From Tepidanaerobacteraceae bacterium (GTDB taxonomy: Bacteria > Bacillota > Thermosediminibacteria > Thermosediminibacterales > Tepidanaerobacteraceae), in assembly GCA_024655905.1 (NCBI GenBank), contig JANLFP010000002.1:310915-374914 (forward strand): 64,000 nt of DNA, in the 5' to 3' direction. Positions 53,891 to 63,030 of this stretch are shown in pieces. Under the pieces are notes generated by a model. That model saw only the letters and a list, made by a program, of their open reading frames with translations. It ran no database searches and had not been told where the DNA came from. Within the stretch, counting starts at the first letter, position 1. Each line of letters starts with the position of its first letter. The position numbers and the translations under genes were made by a program.

Positions 53891-56454
53891 AGCTCATCCA
53901 GGTTTATTTTTTCGCCCGATTTTACGCCCTGTACTATCATACGGCTCAATGGGGTTTCAATTTCCTGCTGGATGAGCCTCTTCAGCGGTCTTGCCCCATA
54001 AGAAGGATCATAACCTTTTTTGGACAGATAATTTAAAGTCCTATCGGACCAGGTAAGTTCCAAGCCGGCAAAATCCCTTACCCTTTGGGCGAATTTCTCA
54101 AGAAGCATTTGGGAGATTTGTTTCATATGAGATTTATCCAGCGGATGAAATACTATGATCTCATCCACCCGGTTTAAAAACTCGGGTTTGAATTGACGCC
54201 TCAGGAGATTAAGTACCCGCTCTTTAACCATGGAAAAATCTTTGCCGCCTCCCGCCTGAAATTCCAGGATTTCATGGCTTCCAAGATTGGAGGTCATGAT
54301 GATGACGGTATTTTTAAAATCTACGGTTCGCCCCTTGCCGTCGGTTAGTCTGCCATCGTCAAGGATCTGCAGCAACACGTTGAACACATCGCTGTGAGCT
54401 TTTTCTATTTCATCCAGAAGGATGACCGAATAGGGATGGCTCCTGACCGCCTCAGTCAGCTGGCCGCCCTCCTCGTAACCCACGTATCCGGGAGGCGCTC
54501 CTATGAGCCTTGAAACCGAATGCTTTTCCATATACTCGGACATATCGATCCTTATGATGTTGCGCTCATCGTCGAACAGGGCTTCTGCAAGAGATTTGGC
54601 CAGTTCTGTTTTGCCCACTCCCGTAGGACCGAGAAAGATAAAGCTACCCACCGGCCTTGCTGGGTCTTTTATGCCTGCCCGCGCCCGGAGCACTGCGTCG
54701 GCCACGGCTTTAACGGCATCTTCCTGGCCCACCACCCGCCTGTGGAGGATATCCTCCAGGTGCAGCAGCTTCTGCTTTTCTCCTTCCATGATGCGATTTA
54801 AAGGAACGCCTGTCCACTGGCTTACAACCCGCGCTATTTCTTCTTCATCCACCTCTTCTTTCAAGAGAGCGTCTTTTGCATGTTCCTTCATCATGGCATT
54901 TTCTTCCTCGCTCAACCTTCTTTCAAGTTCGTTCAACCTGCCGAATTTCAGTTCCGCCACTTTGTTCAAATCATATTCCCGTTCGGCTCTTTCAATCTGG
55001 ATTTTAACTTCATCAATCTGCTTTTTAAGATCGTGAATCCTGGTAATCCGGTCTTTTTCCTGTTTCCAGCGTTCTTTCATGCTGTCGGCTTTGACGTTTA
55101 ACTGGGCAAGCTGGTTTTTAATTTTTTCCAGCCTTTCCATGGACTGGGGGTCTTTTTCCTTCTTTAAGGCCGCTTCTTCTATTTGAAGTTGGGTAATTTT
55201 TCGCAGGATTTCATCCAGTTCCGCAGGCATGCTGTCTATTTCCGTCCGAAGGCGCGCCGCCGCTTCATCCATCAGGTCTATGGCCTTGTCAGGCAGGAAT
55301 CTATCAGGAATATATCTGTCGGAAAGCACTGCAGCGGCGATGATGGCACTGTCTTTGATTCTAACTCCGTGATACACTTCATATTTTTCTTTAAGACCCC
55401 TTAATATGGAAATGGTGTCTTCCACCGAAGGCGGCTCCACCAGCACCGGCTGGAAACGGCGCTCCAGAGCTTTGTCTTTTTCGATGTATTTTCGATATTC
55501 CTCTATGGTGGTGGCCCCGATGGCGCGGAGTTCGCCCCGGGCCAACATGGGCTTCAGGAGATTGCCGGCGTCCAGCGCACCCTCCGCGGCCCCGGCTCCC
55601 ACTACGGTATGAAGCTCGTCGATGAACAATATTATCCGGCCGTCGGAGTTCTGGACTTCTTTCAACACAGCTTTCAGCCTTTCCTCGAATTCTCCCCTGA
55701 ACTTGGCGCCGGCGATGAGAGAACCCATATCCAGGGCTATTATTTTCTTGTCCTTCAAACCCTCGGGCACATCTTTGGATACTATTCGCCGGGCCAGGCC
55801 CTCCACGATGGCCGTCTTCCCCACTCCGGCCTCGCCGATGATAACAGGATTGTTCTTGGTTCGCCTGGAAAGAATTTCAATGACTCTTCTTATTTCTTCA
55901 TCCCGGCCGATGACCGGGTCCAGCTTTCCCTCCCGGGCAAGCCGGGTGAGGTCTCTGCCGTATCGGTTGAGGGCGTCGTAAGTGGCCTCGGGGTTTTCGC
56001 TGGTGACCTGCTGGCTGCCCCGGATCTTTTTTAGAGCGTCAAGAATCCTGTTTCGGTCCAGCCCAAAATATTTGAAAACATCTTTTATATCTCTGTCTCC
56101 CTCTTCCAGAAGAGATAAGAGAAGGTGCTCCACACTGACGTATTCGTCCTTCATCTGGGCTGCTTCTTTTTCCGCGCGGACCAACACCCGTAAAAGGCCT
56201 GAGCTCATGGCCAGAGGTCCGTCGTATCCATGAACAGAAGGAATGCGCCTTGCAATATCTTCTGCCGAGGTTTTGAACATCTCATAATTTACACCGGCCA
56301 GAGTCAGAAGCCGGGGGGTAAAGCCGTCTTCCTGGCTTAGCAAGGAAAGAAGAAGATGGCGGGGCGTCACCTCCTGGTGATGGCGCTCCACAGCAAGCTT
56401 CTGAGCCTCCGCCAGGGCTTCGGCGGATTTTTGCGTTAATTTATTTATATCCAA
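53881..56454 (-). CDS. clpB: ATP-dependent disaggregase ClpB
   Basis: ClpB threads aggregated proteins through a hexameric ring with DnaK. The 857-residue protein has the N domain (two Clp repeats to about 145), first AAA with GEAGVGKT near 205, and a long middle coiled coil at about 400-525 that separates ClpB from ClpA/C. The second AAA has GPTGVGKT near 605 and [24 protein letters not shown] at 56454 follows AAAGAGGTG on the minus strand. It is much richer in G+C than its flanks (41 of 60 bases in 55501-55560) and lies against the local gene direction. No CIRCE repeat is present upstream. Confidence 0.96.
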   Translation of the reverse strand: MDINKLTQKSAEALAEAQKLAVERHHQEVTPRHLLLSLLSQEDGFTPRLLTLAGVNYEMFKTSAEDIARRIPSVHGYDGPLAMSSGLLRVLVRAEKEAAQMKDEYVSVEHLLLSLLEEGDRDIKDVFKYFGLDRNRILDALKKIRGSQQVTSENPEATYDALNRYGRDLTRLAREGKLDPVIGRDEEIRRVIEILSRRTKNNPVIIGEAGVGKTAIVEGLARRIVSKDVPEGLKDKKIIALDMGSLIAGAKFRGEFEERLKAVLKEVQNSDGRIILFIDELHTVVGAGAAEGALDAGNLLKPMLARGELRAIGATTIEEYRKYIEKDKALERRFQPVLVEPPSVEDTISILRGLKEKYEVYHGVRIKDSAIIAAAVLSDRYIPDRFLPDKAIDLMDEAAARLRTEIDSMPAELDEILRKITQLQIEEAALKKEKDPQSMERLEKIKNQLAQLNVKADSMKERWKQEKDRITRIHDLKKQIDEVKIQIERAEREYDLNKVAELKFGRLNELERRLSEEENAMMKEHAKDALLKEEVDEEEIARVVSQWTGVPLNRIMEGEKQKLLHLEDILHRRVVGQEDAVKAVADAVLRARAGIKDPARPVGSFIFLGPTGVGKTELAKSLAEALFDDERNIIRIDMSEYMEKHSVSRLIGAPPGYVGYEEGGQLTEAVRSHPYSVILLDEIEKAHSDVFNVLLQILDDGRLTDGKGRTVDFKNTVIIMTSNLGSHEILEFQAGGGKDFSMVKERVLNLLRRQFKPEFLNRVDEIIVFHPLDKSHMKQISQMLLEKFAQRVRDFAGLELTWSDRTLNYLSKKGYDPSYGARPLKRLIQQEIETPLSRMIVQGVKSGEKINLDELIN

Positions 56455-56507
56455 TTTTTACACCTCTTTTAAGTTGAAATATAATATTAAATCCAAAATC
56501 TATAATT

Positions 56508-56535
56508 ATTATGCAGTTCTTTAAACGATGCCCAA
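56508..56535 (-). promoter_or_regulatory. clpB: candidate sigma-A promoter of clpB
   Basis: On the minus strand TTGGGC (56535-56530) and CATAAT (56513-56508) are spaced by 16 bases, about 50 bases before the clpB start. Confidence 0.4.
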
Positions 56536-56640
56536 TACAATAATATTACAAATAGTCAGGAAAGGTCAATAGACTAACATGAAAATATATTATTAGACAT
56601 ACATTATGCAAAACGCATTACCATAAGATGAAGAAAATAT

Positions 56641-56658
56641 ATCTATATTTTCGGGATA
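56641..56658 (+). repeat. left copy of an 18-nt inverted repeat flanking comM
   Basis: The 18 bases at 56641-56658 are the exact reverse complement of 58437-58454. The core reads TATCCCGAAAATATAGAT on the minus strand here. Confidence 0.6.
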
Positions 56659-56885
56659 CTTGTACAAATTTTATAATAAAAATGGCAAGATGATTTTAAT
56701 TAGGTAATGAAGATGTAAAGATAAATTTTCTGAGAAATAAAAGACAGAAGATGATTTTTTGCTCTTTTATTAAAAAAGCAGGATTTTGTTTAAAAATGAC
56801 GAATCAAGATAACGAGAAGCATACTTGTGGGAAATATTATCGATACATCATATTTAAAAACATTATTAAGGGGGTCTAATAAGCA

Positions 56886-58418
56886 GTGCTGGCGCTAGTT
56901 AAAAGTTGTACCATTTATGGTTTGGAAAGCTTTTTGGTTGACGTGGAGGTAGATATATCCAGCGGATTACCGGCCTTTGACATTGTGGGGCTTCCTGATA
57001 CAGCAGTAAAAGAGTCAAGGGAAAGGGTAAGGGCTGCGATAAAAAATCAGAACTTCAACTTTCCTATAAAGAGAATAACTCTTAATCTGGCTCCAGCCGA
57101 CATAAAGAAGGAAGGACCTCATTTTGACTTGCCCATTGCTCTAGGAATATTATCTGCCACAGAACAGTTGCCTGCAGAGTCCCTTAAACAATATGCGGTC
57201 GTAGGGGAATTATCGCTGGATGGCAGGACAAAACCCGTCAGCGGTATCCTGCCCATGGCTATAGAGGTGAAAGAAAAGAATTTAAAGGGTATAATTGTCC
57301 CCGAGGAAAATGTCGAAGAAGCCGCTGTTATTCAAGGAATAGAAGTTATTGGGGTTAATTCATTAAAAGAAGCAGTTGATTTTTTCAAAGGGGATCTAAA
57401 TATAAAACCGGTCAGATTGAGCAATGAAAAAGATTTTTCGCCCGAAAGTGAAGGAGATTTTTCCGAGGTAAAGGGCCAGGAAAATTTGAAGCGATGTCTC
57501 GAAATTGCTGCTGCAGGCCAGCATAATGTGATAATGGTTGGTCCGCCCGGTTCAGGGAAAACGATGGTGGCAAGACGCATTCCAACTATTTTGCCTTCCA
57601 TGACCTTCGAGGAATCCCTGGAACTTACGAAAATTTACAGCATAGCAGGTTTCATAGCGGGACGCTCGGGGCTTATCAAAAAAAGGCCTTTCAGAGCACC
57701 GCACCATACTATTTCAGCGGTAGGAATGGTTGGAGGCGGTCGTATTCCTAAGCCGGGAGAAGTTACTCTGGCTCATTATGGAGTTCTTTTTCTGGATGAG
57801 CTTCCTGAATTTCCCAAAGAAATACTAGAGCTTCTGCGACAGCCTCTGGAGGATGAAAAAATTACCATTTCCAGAATCAGTGCCACGATTACATATCCAG
57901 CCAAATTTATGCTGGTGGCGGCCCTGAATCCCTGTCCATGCGGTTTTTACCAAGATCCCTTCCATGAATGCTCCTGTTCACCGCGGCAGATTCATAACTA
58001 CTTTTCAAAGATTTCGGGCCCCCTTCTTGATAGAATTGATATACAGACAGACGTAGCGCCGGTAAAATTTTCGGATTTTGAAAGTTCTAGCGTGACCGAT
58101 TCTGCTACCATCAAGAAGAGAGTGGAGAATGCTAGATGCATTCAATTGGAAAGATATAAAGGGCTAAACATTTATTATAACTCCCAGCTTACCCCAGGTC
58201 TAATAAATAAATTCTGCAAATTGGGGAGAGCTGAAAAGCTGTTATTGAGAGATGCTTTTGAACGTCTGAAGTTAAGTGCTCGCGCCTACAACAGGATATT
58301 AAAAGTAGCAAGGACGATAGCGGACCTGGAAGAATCCGACAATATAAAAGAAATCCATTTGGCTGAGGCATTGAGGTATAGAAATCTTGATAAATATTAC
58401 AATAATTTAAAGATGTAA
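56886..58418 (+). CDS. comM: YifB/ComM family Mg-chelatase-like AAA+ ATPase
   Basis: ComM is a hexameric helicase that promotes branch migration during natural transformation in Gram-negatives; the role in Firmicutes is less clear. The 510-residue protein has a Lon-like N-terminal domain (GLPAFDIVGLPDTAVKESRERV near 27), Walker A VGPPGSGKTMVARR near 218, GVLFLDELPEF Walker B near 300 and the NPCPCGFY motif near 357. GTG 56886 is 14 bases after AAGGGGG, a long gap. It is flanked by an exact inverted repeat pair. Confidence 0.93.
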   Translation: MLALVKSCTIYGLESFLVDVEVDISSGLPAFDIVGLPDTAVKESRERVRAAIKNQNFNFPIKRITLNLAPADIKKEGPHFDLPIALGILSATEQLPAESLKQYAVVGELSLDGRTKPVSGILPMAIEVKEKNLKGIIVPEENVEEAAVIQGIEVIGVNSLKEAVDFFKGDLNIKPVRLSNEKDFSPESEGDFSEVKGQENLKRCLEIAAAGQHNVIMVGPPGSGKTMVARRIPTILPSMTFEESLELTKIYSIAGFIAGRSGLIKKRPFRAPHHTISAVGMVGGGRIPKPGEVTLAHYGVLFLDELPEFPKEILELLRQPLEDEKITISRISATITYPAKFMLVAALNPCPCGFYQDPFHECSCSPRQIHNYFSKISGPLLDRIDIQTDVAPVKFSDFESSSVTDSATIKKRVENARCIQLERYKGLNIYYNSQLTPGLINKFCKLGRAEKLLLRDAFERLKLSARAYNRILKVARTIADLEESDNIKEIHLAEALRYRNLDKYYNNLKM

Positions 58419-58436
58419 TGAAGATTCAAATGAAAC

Positions 58437-58454
58437 TATCCCGAAAATATAGAT
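58437..58454 (+). repeat. right copy of the inverted repeat flanking comM
   Basis: TATCCCGAAAATATAGAT begins 19 bases after the comM stop. It is followed by AAATATTTTC, so it can also fold locally. Two further short hairpins (58463-58479, TCACCAT-CTG-ATGGTGA, and 58477-58494, TGATGC/GCATCA) come next; no T tract follows. Confidence 0.6.
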
Positions 58455-58578
58455 AAATATTTTCACCATCTGATGGTGATGCATTTTGGCATCATGAATG
58501 TCTAATCACAAAAATATTGATTTTACCTATGGATAACATTTTTACTTTAATCAAATAAAATAGCAGGGAGAGATAAAA

Positions 58579-59106
58579 ATGAACAAAACGGGTTTAATAT
58601 TGTTGTATACAGGTGACGGCAAGGGAAAAACAACTGCATCTTTCGGCCTGGCACTAAGGGCAATAGGCCATGGGGAAAAGGTATATATGATTCAGTTTAT
58701 GAAAGGCAGCGAAAACTATGGGGAAATTCAGGCGGTAAGAAAATATTTGCCGGGGTTTGAACTGGTTCAGAAAGGTATGGATAAATTTGTTAAAAAAGGC
58801 GACCCTGATGCTGAAGATTTGCGATTGGCGTGGGAAGGAGTCGACCTAGCTCGTAAAGTTATATCCGAAGGCAATTATGATTTGGTAATCCTGGATGAGA
58901 TTAATGTGGCTGTAAATTTCGGCCTTATTTCTGAAGATGCTGTTTTGGATCTAATTTCATTGAAGCCTGACCACGTTACAATTGTATTGACTGGAAGATA
59001 CGCTTCCCAGAAAATAATGGAAAAAGCCGATATGATAAGTGAAGTAAAGGAAGTAAAACACCATTATAAAAAAGGAATTGCTGCTCAGCCTGGGATTGAA
59101 TATTGA
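58579..59106 (+). CDS. cobO: cob(I)alamin / cobyrinic acid a,c-diamide adenosyltransferase (CobO/BtuR)
   Basis: It attaches the adenosyl group from ATP to the cobalt of corrinoids. The 175-residue protein has the P-loop LYTGDGKGKTTASFGLALRA near 8, QFMKGSENYGE near 37, VILDEINVAVNFGLI near 104 and TGRYASQKIMEKADMISEV. ATG 58579 follows GCAGGGAGAG. It is flanked by terminator-like structures and stands alone; no cobalamin riboswitch core is seen upstream. Confidence 0.95.
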   Translation: MNKTGLILLYTGDGKGKTTASFGLALRAIGHGEKVYMIQFMKGSENYGEIQAVRKYLPGFELVQKGMDKFVKKGDPDAEDLRLAWEGVDLARKVISEGNYDLVILDEINVAVNFGLISEDAVLDLISLKPDHVTIVLTGRYASQKIMEKADMISEVKEVKHHYKKGIAAQPGIEY

Positions 59107-59134
59107 TTGAATAGAACACAGAGATTGAAGTTTA

Positions 59135-59195
59135 AATCAGATTAAAAATGAATTTGCATCTGCAAAATCATTTTTAATCTGATTAATTTTTTTTG
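59135..59195 (+). terminator. long intrinsic terminator after cobO
   Basis: Bases 59135-59151 and 59168-59184 are exact reverse complements (17 bp). The interval itself pairs (TTTGCA/TGCAAA), and AATTTTTTTT follows. Confidence 0.85.
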
Positions 59196-59247
59196 CAGTA
59201 AACAAATTTTTTAAACTGAATATTATGGTATCAAGGAGGGATGAGAA

Positions 59248-59613
59248 ATGATTATGTACATCGTTCAGCAAGGGGATACTCTTGCAATCATTGCGAATAG
59301 ATTCAATGTTTCTGTTCAAAAGATAATTGAAAATAACTGGATTAGAAAGGATTTGGTAATTTACCCGGGTCAGATTTTATTTATTCCCAGAGATGGTTAT
59401 GACTGTGGTGCATCATATCCATACTCCATGCTGCAGCCCGTTGCAAAACGTGAAGTCCTCTATGCCGTCCAACGGGGAGATACCTTAGCGGTTATAGCCA
59501 GAAGATTTGATACCACTGTTGACGGTATAGTAGAAGCTAATTATCTTGAAGGGGCCGGAGCAACAATATATCCTGGACAAATACTAAGAATACCTATAAT
59601 AGAGTTTCAATAA
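59248..59613 (+). CDS. protein with two LysM domains
   Basis: LysM domains bind N-acetylglucosamine polymers such as peptidoglycan. The 121-residue protein is two LysM repeats: YIVQQGDTLAIIANRF to YPGQILFIP (about 4-49) and YAVQRGDTLAVIARRF to YPGQILRIP (about 72-117), with a short linker containing one Cys. There is no signal peptide or catalytic domain, a form seen in spore-coat or cortex-associated proteins of Clostridia. ATG 59248 follows AAGGAGGGATGAG. It is monocistronic between two terminators. Confidence 0.9.
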   Translation: MIMYIVQQGDTLAIIANRFNVSVQKIIENNWIRKDLVIYPGQILFIPRDGYDCGASYPYSMLQPVAKREVLYAVQRGDTLAVIARRFDTTVDGIVEANYLEGAGATIYPGQILRIPIIEFQ

Positions 59614-59619
59614 ATTGAT

Positions 59620-59676
59620 TTAACCTCTGAAGTTAAGGCATTAATTTCTCCTTAATTTCGGAGGTTAATTCTTTTA
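59620..59676 (+). terminator. terminator after the LysM gene
   Basis: TTAACCTC (59620-59627) pairs with GAGGTTAA (59661-59668). An inner TTAAGG/CCTTAA adds to the stem, and TTCTTTTAAAA follows. Confidence 0.6.
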
Positions 59677-59702
59677 AAAACTGATAATTTTTATTGAAAT
59701 AA

Positions 59703-59731
59703 TTGCCATCTTAACAAAATAATACTATAAT
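59703..59731 (+). promoter_or_regulatory. dprA: sigma-A promoter of dprA
   Basis: TTGCCA (59703-59708) and TATAAT (59726-59731) are separated by 17 bases, upstream of dprA and likely topA. Confidence 0.7.
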
Positions 59732-59784
59732 CTAAGTGGTTGGCAGTTCTGTCCGATTCTGGTTTAATCAACATGGAGGATAAT

Positions 59785-60879
59785 ATGGAAGATTCCAAAC
59801 TTTTGATTGCACTCAATATGATTCCTATGCTGGGTTCAAAGAGAATAATCGATATAGCATCAATTTTTAAAGACTCAAGCGGTTTTTTAAAAGCCACGTC
59901 GGAGGACTTGATGCAGATTCCGGGAATAAGCAACAAGCTGTGCGAGCATATATTAAAATATAGGGAAAGAGTCGACCCTTATGCAGAAATTGTCAGGGCA
60001 AAGAAGGCTGGAGCCATAATTGTCACCGTTTTGGATATCGATTATCCGGTGCTTTTGTCACAGATATACGATCCGCCTCCCGTCCTATATGTGCTTGGAG
60101 ATCCGGCTATATTAAAATATAACGCTGTTGCAATAGTAGGTACTAGAAAAGCTTCATCTTATGGGAAAAAAGTAGCAGAAATTTTTGCAAAAGACCTGGC
60201 TTCAATGGAGATTAATGTGGTAAGCGGTATGGCCAGGGGTATAGATTCTTATGCTCATAAAGGCGCAATCGATGCCGGAGGGCCAACAACTGCGGTATTG
60301 GGCTGCGGCATCGATATTGTGTATCCTCCTGAAAATATAAATATAATGAAAAATATTGTACAATGCGGATGTATTATTACAAGTTTTCCGATGGGTACAA
60401 GACCGTTGTCAAATAACTTTCCAGCAAGAAATCGAATCATAAGCGGCCTTTCCCTGGGTACTCTTGTAGTGGAAGCAGCGGAAAAGAGTGGCTCTCTCAT
60501 TACGGCTGATTTCGCTCTGGAACAGGGCAGGGAGGTGTTCGCTATACCGGGAAGCATCATGAGCCCTTACAGCCGTGGTGCCCACAGGTTGATTAAACAG
60601 GGAGCAAAACTGGTGGAAGATGTGAATGACATATTGGATGAATTGCATCTCAAGAATACTATAATCCATAAAAGGGCCCCTACGGAAAACACTTTTGGCG
60701 CAAGCCTCAATGACGATGAGAAAACGGTATTGAATCTTTTAGATTTTCATCCGGTGCATATAGAACAACTGTTGGTACAATCAGAAAAAACATCCGGAGA
60801 GATTAACTCTATTATTACGAGGCTGGAATTGAAAGGCTTGATTTCCAGCCTGCCCGGTGGATATATAATGAAAATTTGA
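59785..60879 (+). CDS. dprA: DNA processing protein DprA (Smf)
   Basis: DprA loads RecA on incoming single-stranded DNA during transformation. The 364-residue protein has N-terminal helix-hairpin-helix motifs (IPMLGSKRIIDIAS and IPGISNKLCEHIL). A Rossmann-like DprA core carries VAIVGTRKASSYGKKVA near 112, VVSGMARGIDSYAHKGAI and SGSLITADFALEQGREVFAIPG near 235. A C-terminal winged helix is present. ATG 59785 follows ATGGAGGATA; the earlier ATG 59773 overlaps that site. Together with comM it suggests a DNA-uptake pathway, but no uptake genes are in this window. Confidence 0.94.
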   Translation: MEDSKLLIALNMIPMLGSKRIIDIASIFKDSSGFLKATSEDLMQIPGISNKLCEHILKYRERVDPYAEIVRAKKAGAIIVTVLDIDYPVLLSQIYDPPPVLYVLGDPAILKYNAVAIVGTRKASSYGKKVAEIFAKDLASMEINVVSGMARGIDSYAHKGAIDAGGPTTAVLGCGIDIVYPPENINIMKNIVQCGCIITSFPMGTRPLSNNFPARNRIISGLSLGTLVVEAAEKSGSLITADFALEQGREVFAIPGSIMSPYSRGAHRLIKQGAKLVEDVNDILDELHLKNTIIHKRAPTENTFGASLNDDEKTVLNLLDFHPVHIEQLLVQSEKTSGEINSIITRLELKGLISSLPGGYIMKI

Positions 60880-60939
60880 CTTTTTCATATGATATTAATA
60901 AAATAATTACTATACGACTTTCATTAAAGGTGATTTCAA

Positions 60940-63015
60940 ATGAGAAAATCATTAATTATAGTAGAATCGCCGGCTAAAGCAAAAACCATAAGCAAATTTC
61001 TTGGAAAAAACTATAAAATACAGGCTTCCATGGGCCATGTGCGCGATTTACCAAAAAGTCAGTTGGGAATAGATATCGATAAGGGATTTGCGCCCAAATA
61101 TATCACTATCAGGGGCAAGGGCTCTCTCCTGGAGAATTTAAAGAAAGAAGCATCAAAGGTTGAAAACGTATTGCTTGCCACAGATCCCGATCGTGAAGGA
61201 GAAGCCATATCCTGGCATCTGGCAAATCTTTTGGGATTGCCTGAAGACAAGCCCTGCAGGGTTGAGTTTCATGAGATTACAAAGAATGCTGTATTCGAAT
61301 CCGTCAAGCATCCTAGAAAAATTGACATTAATTTAGTCGAAGCTCAACAGGCAAGGAGAATCCTGGATCGTCTAGTGGGTTATAAAATTAGCCCCATTCT
61401 ATGGCGCAAAGTAAAATGGGGATTAAGCGCCGGCAGGGTTCAGTCGGTAGCGGTTAGGATCATTTGTGATAGAGAAAAAGAAATAAGGGATTTTATACCA
61501 AAAGAATACTGGACCATCGATGCCGAACTTAAAGATGATAAAATCGGTTCTGAAATAACTGCCAGGCTGCATTCGAAAAACAATGTCAAAATCGATATCA
61601 ATAATAAAGAAGAATGCGACCGAATTTTATCGGAGCTGGAAAAGCAAATATTTATAGTAGCGGAAGTTAAAAAAAGTGAAAGAAGAAGGAATCCTTCACC
61701 ACCCTTCACAACCAGCAGCATGCAGCAGGAAGCCGCCAGGAAGTTGAAGTTTACTGCCAAAAAAACCATGATGATAGCTCAACAATTGTATGAAGGTTTA
61801 GACATAAAAGGAGAAGGGACTGTCGGCCTCGTAACCTATATAAGGACCGATTCCACCAGAATAGCCCTGCAGGCGCAAAATGAGGCCAGAGAATATATAA
61901 AAAATAGTTTTGGCAAAGAATATTTATCCGATGGCCCCATGATTCAAAAATCAAATAAAAATATTCAGGATGCTCATGAGGCCATAAGACCCACATCTGT
62001 TTTAAGGGCACCCGAGAGCATAAAGGATTCACTCTCAAAGGATCAATTCAAGCTGTATAAACTGATATGGGAGAGGTTTTTGGCAAGCCAGATGGCAGCC
62101 GCTGTGTACGATACTGTTACAATAGATATAAAAGCCGGAGATTATATTTTCAGAGCAACGGGGTCTGTTTTGAAATTTCAGGGATTCATGGCTGTATATA
62201 TTGAAGGCACTGATGAAGAATCAGAAAAGCAGGAAGTAAACCTCCCAGTTCTTGAAGAAGGTCAAGTTCTAAAACTTCAAAATCTCCACCCTGCCCAACA
62301 TTTTACACAACCCCCTCCGCGATATACGGAAGCCATGCTGGTAAAAACTTTGGAGGAAAAGGGGATTGGCAGGCCTAGCACCTATGCACCGATTATCGAC
62401 ATAATACAGAAACGCGGCTATGTAGAAAAAGAAAATGGGAGATTTAAACCCACCGAGCTGGGAGAGATAGTCGTAAACATTCTGCAGGAATATTTTAAGG
62501 ATATTGTCGATGTGGATTTCACAGCCGAGATGGAAGATCAGCTGGATAAGATAGAGTCGGGAGAGGAGAAATGGCAGAAAGTAATAGAGACTTTTTATAT
62601 CCCATTTGAAAACGAATTGAAAACCGCTGAAAAGGCAATAGAAAAAATAAAAATTCAAGATGAGGTAACCGATGAAAAATGTGAATTGTGCGGCCGAAAT
62701 ATGGTTATAAAAAATGGTAGATTTGGAAAGTTTTTAGCATGCCCGGGATTTCCCGAATGTAAAAATACAAAACCTCTGGTAGAAGACATCGGGGTAAAAT
62801 GCCCTCGCTGCGGGGGTGACGTGGTTGTTAGAAAGACAAAGAAGGGCAGAATGTTTTATGGCTGTATCAATTATCCCAAATGCAGATTCGTTTCTTGGGA
62901 TAGACCAAGCGGCAGACAATGTCCAAAATGCGGCAGCTATACGGTAATTAAAAAGACAAAAGAAGGGGAAATTGAAGTTTGTTCGAACAAGGAATGCGAC
63001 TTCAAATCTGAGTAA
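60940..63015 (+). CDS. topA: DNA topoisomerase I
   Basis: It relaxes negative supercoils by single-strand passage. The 691-residue protein has a TOPRIM domain (IIVESPAKAKTISKFLG, then TDPDREGEAISWHLANLLG near 81), and the catalytic Tyr in VTYIRTDSTRI near 301. TEAMLVKTLEEKGIGRPSTYAPII lies near 466. Three C-terminal zinc fingers end it (CELCGRN...CPGFPEC, CPRCGGD...CINYPKC, CPKCGSY...CSNKEC). ATG 60940 follows AAAGGTGATTTCAA. trmFO follows 15 bases later. Confidence 0.97.
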   Translation: MRKSLIIVESPAKAKTISKFLGKNYKIQASMGHVRDLPKSQLGIDIDKGFAPKYITIRGKGSLLENLKKEASKVENVLLATDPDREGEAISWHLANLLGLPEDKPCRVEFHEITKNAVFESVKHPRKIDINLVEAQQARRILDRLVGYKISPILWRKVKWGLSAGRVQSVAVRIICDREKEIRDFIPKEYWTIDAELKDDKIGSEITARLHSKNNVKIDINNKEECDRILSELEKQIFIVAEVKKSERRRNPSPPFTTSSMQQEAARKLKFTAKKTMMIAQQLYEGLDIKGEGTVGLVTYIRTDSTRIALQAQNEAREYIKNSFGKEYLSDGPMIQKSNKNIQDAHEAIRPTSVLRAPESIKDSLSKDQFKLYKLIWERFLASQMAAAVYDTVTIDIKAGDYIFRATGSVLKFQGFMAVYIEGTDEESEKQEVNLPVLEEGQVLKLQNLHPAQHFTQPPPRYTEAMLVKTLEEKGIGRPSTYAPIIDIIQKRGYVEKENGRFKPTELGEIVVNILQEYFKDIVDVDFTAEMEDQLDKIESGEEKWQKVIETFYIPFENELKTAEKAIEKIKIQDEVTDEKCELCGRNMVIKNGRFGKFLACPGFPECKNTKPLVEDIGVKCPRCGGDVVVRKTKKGRMFYGCINYPKCRFVSWDRPSGRQCPKCGSYTVIKKTKEGEIEVCSNKECDFKSE

Positions 63016-63030
63016 AGAAGAGATGATGTG

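Larger units (their letters stand above)
56455..56885. other. AT-rich intergenic region between clpB and comM
   Basis: These 431 bases contain no gene I can support. They hold the clpB promoter candidate, a hairpin-forming GAAAATATA-TC-TATATTTTC at 56633-56652, and half of the inverted repeat pair that flanks comM. TATAAT at 56672-56677 lacks a good -35. The composition is very AT-rich, in contrast to clpB. Confidence 0.5.

Noticed and set aside
54503..55036. 177-codon plus-strand ORF inside clpB
   Set aside because: It is the complement of clpB, which has complete ClpB motifs on the minus strand. High GC lengthens antisense frames.
53881..56600. CIRCE (HrcA) operator upstream of clpB
   Set aside because: No TTAGCACTC-N9-GAGTGCTAA or close variant was found between clpB and comM.
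58430..58578. Cobalamin riboswitch before cobO
   Set aside because: Only short hairpins are present. No B12-box-like conserved core was recognised, and the interval is too short for the full aptamer.
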